From Planctomycetota bacterium (GTDB lineage Bacteria > Planctomycetota > SZUA-567 > H5-PLA8 > CALKMO01): DNA of 5,327 nt. Position 1 is the stretch's first letter. Every line of letters starts with the position of its first letter. A program made the position numbers and the translations under genes. The stretch spans positions 13,565-18,891 of the forward strand of contig JAOACM010000018.1 in NCBI GenBank assembly GCA_026417845.1, written 5' to 3'. Below are positions 5,317 to 5,327 of this stretch, piece by piece. The notes under the pieces were generated by a model. The model searched no databases. It saw only the letters and a program-made list of their open reading frames with translations, and was not told where the DNA came from.

Positions 5317-5327
5317 GGGTCCTAGAG

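Larger units (their letters stand above)
5191..5327. other. Downstream non-coding region
   Basis: These are 137 bases after the stop codon. It contains an 8-bp inverted repeat (5215-5279), a 10-bp imperfect direct repeat (5221-5230 and 5261-5270), CGCCC-C-GGGCG (5237-5247) and a small hairpin (5299-5316). No hairpin is followed by a T-run, so a Rho-independent terminator cannot be assigned. No start of a following gene is convincing before the window ends. Confidence 0.5.

Overview
The window is essentially one very large gene with short non-coding flanks. By eye the DNA is very GC-rich, about two thirds G+C, and third codon positions are mostly G or C. One uninterrupted plus-strand reading frame (319-5190, 1623 codons) covers more than 90% of it. 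The protein reads as an integral membrane protein with two extramembrane domains. This suggests a high-GC, probably Gram-negative bacterium, because the ApbE domain normally works outside the cytoplasmic membrane. The sequence alone does not justify naming a phylum. No mobile element, tRNA, rRNA or CRISPR array was seen.

Layout: 1-318 is an upstream region with a 12-bp palindrome, a small hairpin and a doubtful 53-codon ORF. 319-5190 is the fusion gene. Its parts in order are a cytoplasmic N-terminal tail, a first membrane half of about seven helices, a divergent spermidine-synthase-like (Rossmann) domain, a second membrane half of about eight helices, an Arg/Thr/Ala-rich linker, and a complete ApbE-type FAD:protein FMN transferase domain. 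5191-5327 is a downstream non-coding stretch with an 8-bp inverted repeat, an imperfect direct repeat and a small hairpin.

Residues 1 to about 1190 match the known 'fused membrane/spermidine synthase' layout, in which a SpeE-like domain sits between two related membrane halves. The unusual part is the ApbE domain joined in frame after the last helix. ApbE enzymes attach FMN covalently to Thr/Ser of extracytoplasmic redox proteins such as NqrB/C, RnfG/D and NosR. Placing positive residues on the cytoplasmic side gives one consistent topology in which both the SpeE-like and ApbE domains face the periplasm. The SpeE-like domain has lost key glycines of its nucleotide loop and part of the aminopropyltransferase active site. 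It is therefore better viewed as a binding or structural module than as a polyamine enzyme. The ApbE domain keeps all the family motifs and is probably active.

The protein is also swollen by five long low-complexity inserts, one shorter loop and a tether linker. All lie in loops, and they account for roughly a quarter or more of its length. At least one insert shows DNA-level duplication read in two different frames. No redox partner or FMN-acceptor protein is encoded in the window, so the biological role remains open.
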